This document shows, one piece after another, positions 15,483-24,291 of a stretch of DNA of 64,000 nt. This DNA is from Rhizobium freirei PRF 81. GTDB lineage: Bacteria; Pseudomonadota; Alphaproteobacteria; Rhizobiales; Rhizobiaceae. The number at the start of each line of letters is the position of its first letter. Positions within the stretch are counted from its first letter, which is position 1. The translations under genes were made by a program, and so were the position numbers. Where the stretch lies: NCBI RefSeq assembly GCF_000359745.1, contig NZ_AQHN01000072.1, positions 62,001 through 126,000 of the forward strand. Reading direction: 5' to 3'. The notes under the pieces are model-generated. The model worked only from the letters and a program-made list of their open reading frames with translations. It searched no databases and was not told the DNA's origin.

Positions 15483-17288
15483 ATGTCCCTGACTGCCGCA
15501 GTCGAGCCCGGCGTGTTGCGCCGGTATGCCAGCGACCAGATTGTCACCCTTGCGAAGCTCGTGATCGAAAACGCTTTTCAGCCGATCGTGGAAGCCGGCA
15601 CCGGCGCCGTCTTCGGCTATGAATCCCTGATGCGCGGCCAGGAACGCATCGGCTTCGGCAGCCCGATCGACATGCTCGACGAAGCCGAGCGCACCGGCCA
15701 GCTTCTTGGCCTGGAGCAGATGGTTACCAGCCGCGCGCTGGCAAAATTTACCACGCTTCCCAATGTCGCCTCGGCTACGCTTTTCCTCAATCTGGATGTG
15801 CGGTTGATCCCTCAAGGGGCCATATTGGTCGATAGTCTGCTGCAGCATATGAGAAAGGCCGGCATGACGCCTTCCTCCGTCTGTTTCGAATTCTCCGAGC
15901 GCTTCGACAATACCAAGGTGCCCGAGTTCTCCGGTCTGGTCGCCAGGATGCGGAACGCCGGCTTCAAGCTGGCGATCGACGATTTCGGCGTCGGTCATGG
16001 CGAAATGAAGCTGCTGTCCGATTATCCGGTCGACTACCTGAAGATCGATCGGCATTTCATCGTCGATATCGACCGCAGCGCCCGCAAACGCCATATCCTC
16101 AGGAATCTGGTCAACATCGCCCATGTTCTCGGCACGCGCGTCATCGCCGAGGGCATCGAGACGGAGGCTGAATTCCTGACCTGCCGCGAATTCGGCGTCG
16201 ATCTCGTCCAGGGCTGGTTCATTGCCCGTCCGACCGTGCTGGTCAACGAATTGAAGCAGAGCTTTCCGCATCTGCAGGAGCTCGGCAAGGCAGCGCGCAA
16301 CAGCCAGTCGCTCGACGAGATCCTCATCCGCAAGCAGATCGAAGTGCTGCCGACCATCCGCGAGAGCGACAGCATCGACAGTGTCTTCGAGCTCTTCCGC
16401 CGCAATCCGCGCCGGGCCTATTTTCCCGTCGTCAACGCCAATGACGAGCCGCGCGGCATCATCCACGAGTACCAGCTCAAGGAATACATCTATCAGCCCT
16501 TCGGCCGCGACCTCCTCAAGAACAAGGTCTATAAGCGCTCCATTTCGCATTTCGTCGAAATGGCGCCGATCGTCGGTCTCGATTCCGATGCCGATACGCT
16601 GATGGCGATCTTCGCCAATATGGAAAGCAGCGATTGCCTGATCGTCACCGAAGGCACGCACTATGCCGGCATCGTCTCGGCCGCGTCGCTAATCAAGGTC
16701 ATCAACGAGAAGCAGTTGAAGATCGCCCAGGACCAGAACCCGCTGACGGGCTTGCCGGGCAACAGGGCGATCACCGATTTCATGCAGAGCGCCGGCCGCG
16801 ACGGCGATGAAATCAGGCATTTCTGCTATTGCGACTTCGACAATTTCAAGCCTTTCAACGATGCCTACGGCTTCCATCTCGGCGACCACGCCATTTCCCT
16901 GTTTGCGGCACTGATGCGGCGCTACTTCTTTGCCGAACGCCATTTCCTCGGCCATGTCGGCGGCGACGACTTCTTTATCGGCGTTACTGGCTGGAGCAGG
17001 CAGGAGCTTCGTGAGGTTCTGGACCGACTGCTTGCCGACTTCCATGCCGATGTTCTCGAATTTTATTCGACGGAGGATCGTGCTGCCGGCCGCATTCGTG
17101 GTCATGACCGCAGTGGCGTCGAGGCGGAATTCCCGCTGATGCGCTGCTCGATCGGCATCCTGCAACTGCCCGAGGGACTAGTGATCGACAACATCAATCG
17201 GGTCAGCACCTCCATCGCGGGCATCAAGGCGAAGGCAAAGGAAAGCGCGATCGGCGTCGCGTTCCTTGGCCTAGCCGAGACGAATTGA
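15483..17288 (+). CDS. EAL-CBS-GGDEF cyclic-di-GMP protein
   Basis: A 601-residue soluble protein with an unusual order. The EAL phosphodiesterase domain comes first (about 15-255), two CBS motifs follow (about 285-410), and a GGDEF domain is last (about 420-590). The EAL domain keeps the metal and catalytic residues: Glu47 (ESL), Asn103, Glu136, Asp166-Asp167, Lys187, Glu223 and Gln243. It should therefore degrade c-di-GMP. The GGDEF signature is GGDDF (493-497), so cyclase activity is uncertain. CBS pairs bind adenine nucleotides and may tie activity to energy state. The start at 15483 is preferred because GGAG is six bases upstream. Confidence 0.92.
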   Translation: MSLTAAVEPGVLRRYASDQIVTLAKLVIENAFQPIVEAGTGAVFGYESLMRGQERIGFGSPIDMLDEAERTGQLLGLEQMVTSRALAKFTTLPNVASATLFLNLDVRLIPQGAILVDSLLQHMRKAGMTPSSVCFEFSERFDNTKVPEFSGLVARMRNAGFKLAIDDFGVGHGEMKLLSDYPVDYLKIDRHFIVDIDRSARKRHILRNLVNIAHVLGTRVIAEGIETEAEFLTCREFGVDLVQGWFIARPTVLVNELKQSFPHLQELGKAARNSQSLDEILIRKQIEVLPTIRESDSIDSVFELFRRNPRRAYFPVVNANDEPRGIIHEYQLKEYIYQPFGRDLLKNKVYKRSISHFVEMAPIVGLDSDADTLMAIFANMESSDCLIVTEGTHYAGIVSAASLIKVINEKQLKIAQDQNPLTGLPGNRAITDFMQSAGRDGDEIRHFCYCDFDNFKPFNDAYGFHLGDHAISLFAALMRRYFFAERHFLGHVGGDDFFIGVTGWSRQELREVLDRLLADFHADVLEFYSTEDRAAGRIRGHDRSGVEAEFPLMRCSIGILQLPEGLVIDNINRVSTSIAGIKAKAKESAIGVAFLGLAETN

Positions 17289-17367
17289 CGCCCTATCGCA
17301 ATCGATCCTTTTCAAGCGTCGCGCGCTCAACTATCTCCATTGCTTCATTGGGATAGGAGATTGCGCA

Positions 17368-18366
17368 ATGCCCTTGCCGTCTGAAATGCGTTTCGTGGAT
17401 TTGCCGACCTTCGGTGCTCCTGAGGTCATGGCTATAGCCCGCAAGCCTCTGCCCACGTTGAAACCGGGGGAAATCCTGGTTCGCGTCGAGGCGGCCGGTG
17501 TCAACAGGCCGGATGTGGCGCAGCGCCAGGGCACCTATCCGCCGCCGAAGGATGCAAGCCCTATATTGGGTCTGGAAATTGCCGGCGAAGTCGTCGATGT
17601 CGCCGCCGGCGTTACGGAATTTGCGATCGGCAATAAGGTCTGCGGTCTCGCCAATGGCGGCGGCTATGCCGAATATTGCGTGCTGCCCGCCGGTCAGGCA
17701 CTGCGGTTTCCGAACGGATATGACGCCGTGCGCGCAGCAGCCGTTCCCGAGACCTTCTTCACCGTGTGGGCCAATCTCTTCCAGATGGCAGGCCTCACCG
17801 AGGGGGAAAGCGTGCTGATCCATGGCGGCTCCAGCGGCATCGGCACCACGGCGATCCAGCTTGCCCGCGCTTTCGGTGCAACGGTCTATACGACGGCCGG
17901 CTCCAAGGAAAAGTGCGAGGCATGCGAGAAGCTCGGCGCGAAACGGGCGATCAATTACAGGGAAGAGGATTTCGCCGAGGTCATCAAGACGGAGACGGAT
18001 CATGGCGTTGATATCATTCTCGACATGATCGGCGCGGCCTATCTGGAGAAGAACCTCGCCTCGCTCGCCCGTGACGGCTGCCTCTCGATCATCGCTTTCC
18101 TCGGCGGCACGGTGGCGGAGAAGGTCAACCTGGCACCGATCATGGTCAAGCGCCTGACCGTGACCGGCTCGACCATGCGTCCACGCACGGCGGAGGAAAA
18201 GCGCGCCATCCGTGACGATCTTCTCTCCCAGGTCTGGCCGCTGCTTGACGAGGGCACGGTTGCACCCGTCATTCACAAGGTATTCGCCTTCGATGATGTG
18301 GTCGCGGCGCACCGCTTGATGGAAACCAGCGACCACATCGGCAAGATCATGCTGAAGCTGGCCTGA
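17368..18366 (+). CDS. NAD(P)H quinone oxidoreductase (PIG3-like, zinc-free MDR)
   Basis: A medium-chain dehydrogenase/reductase of 332 residues lacking zinc ligands. GVNRPDVAQRQGTYPPP and LGLEIAGEV mark the TP53I3/PIG3 quinone oxidoreductase branch. The NADPH fold contains HGGSSGIGTTAIQLARAFGA. It likely reduces quinones with NADPH. AGGAGA lies before the ATG. Its last 20 bases overlap the end of the convergent MFS gene. Confidence 0.88.
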   Translation: MPLPSEMRFVDLPTFGAPEVMAIARKPLPTLKPGEILVRVEAAGVNRPDVAQRQGTYPPPKDASPILGLEIAGEVVDVAAGVTEFAIGNKVCGLANGGGYAEYCVLPAGQALRFPNGYDAVRAAAVPETFFTVWANLFQMAGLTEGESVLIHGGSSGIGTTAIQLARAFGATVYTTAGSKEKCEACEKLGAKRAINYREEDFAEVIKTETDHGVDIILDMIGAAYLEKNLASLARDGCLSIIAFLGGTVAEKVNLAPIMVKRLTVTGSTMRPRTAEEKRAIRDDLLSQVWPLLDEGTVAPVIHKVFAFDDVVAAHRLMETSDHIGKIMLKLA

Positions 18367-19771
18367 TCGTGAAGGACAGAACGATGGCGATCAGCCCTGG
18401 CACGGCCATCAGCGTGTAGAGCCAGTTTGCAGCGGAAAGGCCGCCGGCAATGCCGCCTGGATTGGTCAGACCGGCGCCATTGACGATGACGCCGGCAAGG
18501 GCAGCGCCGAACGCGCCGCCGAGCGACTGCGTCATCGAAATCGCCGCCGACGCCTTGTCTTGCTCGGTTCTCCTGGCGATGCCGATGATCCTGGTCACGA
18601 GATGCGCCCATCCCAAGCCGACGCCGAAGCCCATCAGGAACATGGCGATCACGGCCGGCGCGAATTCCGCGAGTTCGGAGAAAGGCGTAGCGGTCGACAG
18701 GAACGGAATCAGCGATGCCGTGGCCGCGGTTTCCAGAATGCACCCGGCAATGATCGCGGCGGCTGCCTGCCGGCCCGATAAAGAGTTGCTGAAGAAGGCC
18801 GCAATGGTCCAGCCGAGCGCCACCAGCGCCACGAGATAGCCCGAGACCAGCGGCGTTACGCCGTGGAGCGTTTGCAGGAAATAGGGAATGTAGATGTCGC
18901 TCGTCAGCACCAGCATCATCGTGAATATCGTCAGGTAGAGTCGCGCGATGGGGTTGCTGAGCATGGCGGCGCCATATGGCAGGAGGCGCACTTCGCTCTT
19001 GCGCTCGATCAGCACCATCGTCGCGACGAGCACGATCGAAACGGCGATCAGCACCACCTTGTAGGATCCATGTTCGATCGTGCCGGCAATGCTGACGAAC
19101 AGAACTGCGGCAAGCAGAAGTATGATCTGGATCAGCGGCGTTCTGGTGTCGATCCGGTCATCCGCGACATCAGGCAGTAGCCAGCGTGCCGAGAACGCCA
19201 TGATGACGGCCAGCGGCACGAGGATGATAAAGGCCTCCCGCCAGGCGCCTCCGGCGGCAAAAAGGCCGCCAAGGGTCGGTCCGAGCACGGTCGCCACTCC
19301 CCAGATGGCAGCGTAGAGCGTAGAGGCCCTGCGCCAGAGGGGCTCGGGATAGATGAAGCGAATGAAGGCATAGGCAAGGCCGGACAGCATGCCCGAGCCG
19401 TAGCCCTGAACGGCGCGGCCGATCAGCAGCACCGGCATGGTCGGTGCGATGGCACAGATGAGGCTGCCGGCGCCGAAAGTAAGTGCCGCTGCAATATAGA
19501 CGGCGCGCAGGCCCATGCCCTTTGGCCGGGTCGCAACCGTGATCGAGCCGAGCACGCCGGCGGCGACGAAAAGCGTCGTCATCCAGGAGAACAATTCGAG
19601 GCCGCCGATATCCCGGACGATCGAGGGGGCGATCGTGGCGGTGATGTAGGATTCAACGGCATAAAGCGTGACGCCGCCGCCAAGCATCAGCGTCGCGGGC
19701 AGAAGCCTTGGCGAGAACAGCGTGAAGATGGAGGCTGATTTGAGGGGAGCGGTGTTTTCGATGCTGGACAT
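18347..19771 (-). CDS. MFS transporter (14-helix type)
   Basis: A 474-residue major facilitator protein with about 14 hydrophobic helices, in the DHA2-like multidrug group. VQGYGSGMLSGLAYAFIR is the motif-B region and GVATVLGPTLGGLFA the antiporter motif C. The gene is divergent from a SufR-like regulator, and the promoter region carries an inverted repeat likely bound by it. The export substrate is unknown. Confidence 0.88.
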   Translation of the reverse strand: MSSIENTAPLKSASIFTLFSPRLLPATLMLGGGVTLYAVESYITATIAPSIVRDIGGLELFSWMTTLFVAAGVLGSITVATRPKGMGLRAVYIAAALTFGAGSLICAIAPTMPVLLIGRAVQGYGSGMLSGLAYAFIRFIYPEPLWRRASTLYAAIWGVATVLGPTLGGLFAAGGAWREAFIILVPLAVIMAFSARWLLPDVADDRIDTRTPLIQIILLLAAVLFVSIAGTIEHGSYKVVLIAVSIVLVATMVLIERKSEVRLLPYGAAMLSNPIARLYLTIFTMMLVLTSDIYIPYFLQTLHGVTPLVSGYLVALVALGWTIAAFFSNSLSGRQAAAAIIAGCILETAATASLIPFLSTATPFSELAEFAPAVIAMFLMGFGVGLGWAHLVTRIIGIARRTEQDKASAAISMTQSLGGAFGAALAGVIVNGAGLTNPGGIAGGLSAANWLYTLMAVPGLIAIVLSFTIRPASA

Positions 19772-19806
19772 CGGACGATCCTCGGTATTTTCCCTAGCGG
19801 TTGATT

Positions 19807-19872
19807 ATTTTCCAAGTTATAATTTGGAAAATTACACGGCCATCGGATTAAAACAAGAGATAACTTGGAAAA
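19807..19872. promoter_or_regulatory. Three TTGGAAAA sites between MFS and SufR-like regulator
   Basis: ATTTTCCAA (19807-19815) and TTGGAAAAT (19824-19832) form a perfect dyad with an 8-base spacer. A third TTGGAAAA (19865-19872) ends at the base before the regulator's start codon. The placement fits autoregulation and control of the MFS gene by the adjacent regulator. Confidence 0.65.
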
Positions 19873-20499
19873 ATGCGCCAATCACCTGCCAACAGAATTC
19901 TGATCCTGTTGAAAACGGATGGACCGCAGCTGGCCTCGGCCGTCGGCGATGCGCTCGGAATATCGTCCGAGGCGGCGCGACAACAGCTGACGAAGATGGC
20001 GGAGGAGGGCTTGGTCGAGCCGCTGACGGAGGCCGCTGCGGGCAGGGGTCGGCCGCGGCAATTCTGGCACCTGACGGCGAGCGGCAACCGGCAATTTCCG
20101 GATGGCCACGCGGATCTCACAGCGACGCTGCTTGCGACCATGGTCAGCCAGCTGGGGCAGAGCGCCGTCGATACGGTCATCTCCGCCCGTGAAACCGAAA
20201 CGCTTCGACGCTACCGCAGCGAAATCGATCGCACGGCTGACCTCGCCTCACGCGTCGCGAGCCTCGCTGCCATCCGCACGCAGGAAGGCTACATGGCCGA
20301 TCACTGGCAGGAGGATGACGGCTCGCTCATGCTGGTCGAGAATCATTGCCCCATCTGCGCCGCAGCCTGCGCCTGCGCCGGCTTCTGCCGCTCCGAGCTG
20401 GAAACTTTCCGCACGGTACTCGGCGCGAAAGTCGAGCGCGAGGAGCATATCCTGCTCGGTGCGAGACGATGTGCCTATCGGATCCGCGCCGCGGCTTGA
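19873..20499 (+). CDS. SufR-like winged-helix regulator with Fe-S type cysteines
   Basis: A 208-residue protein. The N-terminal HTH (LASAVGDALGISSEAARQQL, then the wing RGRPRQFWHLT) is followed by a C-terminal cysteine domain. ENHCPIC starts that domain; cysteines lie at 159, 162, 166, 168, 172 and 200, the last in RRCAYRI. SufR-type regulators carry the same ENxCPI...C...C.Y.I frame around a cluster. No suf genes are near; the divergent MFS gene is the probable target. Cluster binding is inferred from the cysteines. Confidence 0.8.
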   Translation: MRQSPANRILILLKTDGPQLASAVGDALGISSEAARQQLTKMAEEGLVEPLTEAAAGRGRPRQFWHLTASGNRQFPDGHADLTATLLATMVSQLGQSAVDTVISARETETLRRYRSEIDRTADLASRVASLAAIRTQEGYMADHWQEDDGSLMLVENHCPICAAACACAGFCRSELETFRTVLGAKVEREEHILLGARRCAYRIRAAA

Positions 20500-20601
20500 G
20501 TGGTCGCTCTTTTCAGCGCGATCGAATGTGATCGGAGATTGGCAATCCCGAGCGCAGCGGCTATTACTGCCCATCCCGCAAATCAAAGGCAGCATTCCAT
20601 C

Positions 20602-21609
20602 ATGTCCAATCCCGTCTGCGTCGAAGTCACCCGTGGCAATCTGGTCGAGAGCCGCCATCGCGGTTCCATCGTTGCGATCGATGGCGATGGAAAGGTGGTC
20701 TTCTCGGCGGGCGATATCGACAGGGGCGTGTTTCCGCGTTCCGCCTGCAAGGCGATGCAGGCCTTGCCTTTGGTCGAAAGCGGCGCCGCAGACACCTATG
20801 GCTTTGGCAACAAGGAACTGGCGCTCGCCTGTGCCTCCCATAATGGCGAGGACGAGCATGTCGCGCTCGCGGCCTCCATGCTGGCGCGTGCCGGCCGCGA
20901 TGTCGGCACGCTCGAATGCGGCGCGCACTGGTCTTCCGATCAGAAGACCCTCATCCATCAGGCCCGCACGATCGACAAGCCGACGGCGCTGCACAACAAC
21001 TGCTCGGGCAAGCACGCGGGCTTCGTCTGCGCCTGCTGCCATCAGGACATAGATCCCAAGGGCTATGTCGGCTACGATCATCCGCTGCAGCAGCAGATCC
21101 GCGACACCATGCAGAGCCTGACCGGCGCTGTTCTCGCCCATGACAATTGCGGCACGGATGGCTGCTCGATCCCGACCTATGCGGTGCCGCTCAAGGGACT
21201 GGCGCACGGCTTTGCCAGGATGGCGACCGGCGTTGGCCTCGAGCCGCTGCGCGCCAAGGCGTCGCGCCGGCTGTTCGAAGCCTGCATGGCCGAACCCTTC
21301 TACGTGGCCGGCACCGACCGCGCCTGCACCAAGCTGATGCAGGTCGCTCCCGGCCGCATCTTCGCCAAGACCGGTGCCGAAGGCGTCTTTTGTGCCGCGA
21401 TCCCCGAGCAGGGCATCGCCATCGCGATCAAATGCGATGATGGCACCGGCCGCGCGGCGGAAATCACGGTGGCGGCGACGCTTGCGCGCTTCTTCGAGAA
21501 GGATGGTGCGGTCCATGCCGGCCTGACGGCGATGGCCAACAAATCCTTCAGGAACTGGAACGGCATCCATGTCGGCGATATCAGGCCGGCCTCGGTCCTG
21601 ACGGCATAA
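20602..21609 (+). CDS. ansA: L-asparaginase, R. etli AnsA type
   Basis: Hydrolyses asparagine to aspartate and ammonia. The 335-residue protein belongs to the class described from Rhizobium etli, which is unrelated to E. coli AnsA/B. It has the serine-lysine catalytic pair Ser47/Lys50 (RSACKAM). Cys134 and Lys137 (NNCSGKHAG) and Cys188 (DGCSIP) match the metal-binding Cys/Lys/Cys set of that enzyme. The ATG at 20602 begins the family homology. It stands 102 bases after the SufR-like gene and is convergent with a DUF2127 gene three bases away. Confidence 0.9.
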   Translation: MSNPVCVEVTRGNLVESRHRGSIVAIDGDGKVVFSAGDIDRGVFPRSACKAMQALPLVESGAADTYGFGNKELALACASHNGEDEHVALAASMLARAGRDVGTLECGAHWSSDQKTLIHQARTIDKPTALHNNCSGKHAGFVCACCHQDIDPKGYVGYDHPLQQQIRDTMQSLTGAVLAHDNCGTDGCSIPTYAVPLKGLAHGFARMATGVGLEPLRAKASRRLFEACMAEPFYVAGTDRACTKLMQVAPGRIFAKTGAEGVFCAAIPEQGIAIAIKCDDGTGRAAEITVAATLARFFEKDGAVHAGLTAMANKSFRNWNGIHVGDIRPASVLTA

Positions 21610-21612
21610 GCC

Positions 21613-22113
21613 CTACTCTTGGGTCCGACCTCTGGCTTGTCGTACCGGCACATGCTGCCGGACGATCCTGTATTCGTGCCAGATGAGAACCATGACGAAC
21701 AGGTCGAAAACGGTCAGGATGATGAGCCCGATGCCGTGCGTGTCGGTGAAGCGGTAAAGCTGGTAGACGATGAACAGCGCCAAGGCGACCAGCGATGCCG
21801 GATAGGCCCACATCTTGCCCCTGAGCAGGCCGATGACGAGCAGCACCTTCACGAGCCCGTGGCTCAAGAGATAATAGGCATAGAAATTCTTGGTGCCGAC
21901 GGAGAAATCCTGCACCCAGGCATGCAGATGGCTCGCGACGAAGTCCTTGGGATCGTTGAGCAACTCGGGCTGCACGATCCAGTTCACCAGGCGAAGGATG
22001 GATTGGGTGCTGACGAGCGCCAGGATGAGGCCGCCGATGCACTCGATCAAGGCATGGGCACCCTTCAGCAGGATGCTGATTTCGAAAATCTGGTGAATGC
22101 GGCGTTCGTTCAT
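21613..22113 (-). CDS. DUF2127 membrane protein
   Basis: A 166-residue protein with four predicted membrane helices: about 13-33, 80-98, 105-122 and 128-145. RRIHQIFEISILLKGAHALIE at the start and YRFTDTHGIGLIILTVFDLFVMVLIWHEY near the end match the DUF2127 family. The function is not known. It stands alone and is convergent with ansA. Confidence 0.8.
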   Translation of the reverse strand: MNERRIHQIFEISILLKGAHALIECIGGLILALVSTQSILRLVNWIVQPELLNDPKDFVASHLHAWVQDFSVGTKNFYAYYLLSHGLVKVLLVIGLLRGKMWAYPASLVALALFIVYQLYRFTDTHGIGLIILTVFDLFVMVLIWHEYRIVRQHVPVRQARGRTQE

Positions 22114-22280
22114 GGGCGATCGTAACCTCTGCGCGATATTGAGGTAGACTTGATCGGCAATGACCGCAAGGCATGCCGATGTCCGGTCGGCATAGGATCA
22201 ATCTTCGACCGCATCATGATGACGGCGGCGCAAATCCTGACGAACTATCTCTTTTCCAAGGGTTGGATGCGATGTGCGCG

Positions 22281-23036
22281 TCAGGCCAGGAAAATCGGCA
22301 CGCCGGCATTGCGGTAGGGTGCCAGGCGTTCCTCGGGAATATCGGAGGGTACGATCAGGCCGGAAACGCCCTTGATCGGCAGAATCTGGCATGGGGAGGC
22401 GGCATCCAGCTTTTCAGCCGTCGCCAGTACGTAGGTTTCCGCCGAGCACTGCGCGATATGCCGCTTGATGGCGGCTTCCTCGAAATCGCCGGTCGAAAAG
22501 CCGTGGGCGGGGTGGATGGCAGTGACGCCCAGAAAGAAGATATCGGCCCTTATGGATGCGATCGCCGCCATGGCGGCAGCCCCCGTCGCCACCATCGAAT
22601 GCTTGTAGAGCTTGCCGCCGATCAGGATGACTTCGGCGACGGGATGATGCTCCAGCTCGCCTGTTATCGTCGGGCTATGGGTGACGATGGTGACGGCAAG
22701 ATCCTTCGGGAGACGACGGGCGATCTCGGCATTGGTGGTGCCGCCATCGAGAAACGCGGTCTGGCCCGACTTGATCATCCCCGCCGCAAAGGCTCCAAGC
22801 CGGCGCTTCTCCTCCGATGAGACCGCCTGACGCGCCGAGAAATCGGGAAGATCGGGCGAAAGCGGCAATGCGCCGCCATGCACGCGCTTCAGCAGCTTTT
22901 CCGCCGCCATCTCCCGCAGATCCCTGCGGATCGTGTCTTCGGAAAGGCTGAGATCGTCGGCCAGAGCCTTGGCGATCACTTGGCCGTCCCGGCGCAATCT
23001 GTCGAGGATGAGGGCTTTGCGTTGGCTGGTCAGCAT
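22281..23036 (-). CDS. DeoR-family transcriptional regulator
   Basis: A 251-residue repressor. The N-terminal HTH has SQRKALILDRL, LADDLSLSEDTIRRDLREM and the wing KRVHGGAL. The sugar-phosphate sensor domain includes FLDGGTTNAEIARRL and the GKLYKHSMVATG and FLGVTAI segments. Such proteins usually sense a phosphorylated sugar. It is divergent from a DUF4406 gene, with two palindromes between them. No sugar transport or kinase gene is adjacent, so the regulon is unclear. Confidence 0.9.
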   Translation of the reverse strand: MLTSQRKALILDRLRRDGQVIAKALADDLSLSEDTIRRDLREMAAEKLLKRVHGGALPLSPDLPDFSARQAVSSEEKRRLGAFAAGMIKSGQTAFLDGGTTNAEIARRLPKDLAVTIVTHSPTITGELEHHPVAEVILIGGKLYKHSMVATGAAAMAAIASIRADIFFLGVTAIHPAHGFSTGDFEEAAIKRHIAQCSAETYVLATAEKLDAASPCQILPIKGVSGLIVPSDIPEERLAPYRNAGVPIFLA

Positions 23037-23052
23037 GTCGATCTCTGCACGT

Positions 23053-23116
23053 TATTTCATGAAATATCGTGATTCTATCAAAATAGATTCGACATTCAAG
23101 AAAATATGCGCATATT
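23053..23116. promoter_or_regulatory. Two palindromes between deoR-like and DUF4406 genes
   Basis: TATTTCATGAAATA (23053-23066) and AATATGCGCATATT (23103-23116) are both perfect 14-base palindromes in the 125-base divergent region. One or both could be operators of the DeoR protein. Confidence 0.5.
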
Positions 23117-23161
23117 CGTGCAAATTCCTGCAGGAAGCAGGAGGAAAAATGGAGACATGAC

Positions 23162-23518
23162 ATGTTGATCTTGATTGCCGGCCCGTATCGCTCCGGCACC
23201 GCGGACGACCCGAAGAAGATGGCCGAGAACCTCAAGCGCCTGGAGGAGCCGTCCTATGCCTTGTTCAAGGCCGGGCATCTGCCGATGATCGGCGAATGGG
23301 TCGCCTTGCCGGTCTGGCACGCGGCCGGCGGCAAGAGCATCGGCGACGATCTCTACGAGGAGATCTTCCATCCGACGGCCGGCCGCCTGCTGCAGCTTTG
23401 TGAGGGCGTTCTGAGATTGCCGGGTGATTCCAAGGGTGCCGACAATGATGTCCGTATCGCCCGCGAGCGCGGCATTCCGGTCTGGTACAGACTGGAAGAC
23501 GTACCCGGCTGCGCCTGA
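23162..23518 (+). CDS. DUF4406-like / nucleoside deoxyribosyltransferase-fold protein
   Basis: A small protein of 118 residues starting MLILIAGPYRSG, the phosphate-loop motif of the DUF4406 and 2'-deoxyribosyltransferase fold. GHLPMIGEWVALP and a C-terminal segment with SKGADNDVRIARERGIPVWY follow, as in that fold. The enzymatic activity is not established. It is divergent from a DeoR regulator, which may control it. A strong hairpin follows nine bases after its stop. Confidence 0.7.
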   Translation: MLILIAGPYRSGTADDPKKMAENLKRLEEPSYALFKAGHLPMIGEWVALPVWHAAGGKSIGDDLYEEIFHPTAGRLLQLCEGVLRLPGDSKGADNDVRIARERGIPVWYRLEDVPGCA

Positions 23519-23526
23519 ACCTAGGT

Positions 23527-23558
23527 TGCCCATCCTCACAACCCCATGAGGATGGGCA
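23527..23558. terminator. Strong hairpin after DUF4406 gene
   Basis: TGCCCATCCTC (23527-23537) pairs perfectly with GAGGATGGGCA (23548-23558) around a 10-base loop. There is no T run after it, so it may be an atypical terminator or an RNA 3'-end stabiliser. Confidence 0.55.
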
Positions 23559-23665
23559 TGTCTGCCGACCGATCAAAACCTTTTGTAGAAGGTATCAGCA
23601 TCGGCCACTTCCGTATTGGCCCGGTTGCCTTTAGCGTCGGATGGGATCCAATCGAGGAACGCAAC

Positions 23666-24286
23666 ATGCTGACATTCTATTTTGCGCCCGGAAGCTGCGC
23701 TCTCGCCAGCCTCATCGCCCTGGAAGAGTCCGGCCTTACCTACGAGCCCCGGCGCCTCAATCTTGCCAATGGCGATCAGCGCCAGCCGGACTATCTGGCC
23801 ATCAACCCGAAGGGCCGCGTGCCGGCCCTGGTCACCGACAAGGGCGTCATTACAGAAAACATTGCGATTCTGGCTTACGTCGCCCAGATCGCGCCCGCCG
23901 CAAAGCTGGCACCGCTCGACGATCCCTTCGAGTTTGCCCGGATGCAGGCCTTCAACAGCTATATCGCCTCGACCGTTCATGTGAACCATTCGCACAAGGG
24001 GCGTGGCTATCGCTGGACCGACGATGCCGCAGCCATCGAGACGATGAAAGCCAAGGTTCCACAGACCATGACGGAAAGCTTCGCCATGATCGAGGACAAC
24101 ATGCTGAAAGGTCCCTGGGTGATGGGTGAGCAATATACGGTCGCAGACGGCTATCTTTTCACCATGGCGAAATGGCTGCCGGGTGACAATGTTGACCGCG
24201 ACCAGTTCGCGAAGGTGAGCGCCCATTATGCGCGTATGCTCGAGCGCCCCGCCGTCAAGAAGGCGCTTGCCGTCGAAGCAGGCTGA
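23666..24286 (+). CDS. Glutathione S-transferase (beta-class-like)
   Basis: A 206-residue cytosolic GST. MLTFYFAPGSCALASLIALEESG resembles beta-class enzymes, with a cysteine at 11 where their catalytic cysteine lies. NPKGRVPALVTDKGVITENIAILAYVA holds the cis-proline and the glutathione-binding ENIAI. The helical domain has MGEQYTVADGYLFTMAKWL. It sits alone between a DUF4406 gene and a convergent YjbR-like gene. The ATG at 23666 begins the family homology. Confidence 0.9.
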   Translation: MLTFYFAPGSCALASLIALEESGLTYEPRRLNLANGDQRQPDYLAINPKGRVPALVTDKGVITENIAILAYVAQIAPAAKLAPLDDPFEFARMQAFNSYIASTVHVNHSHKGRGYRWTDDAAAIETMKAKVPQTMTESFAMIEDNMLKGPWVMGEQYTVADGYLFTMAKWLPGDNVDRDQFAKVSAHYARMLERPAVKKALAVEAG

Positions 24287-24291
24287 TCCCG

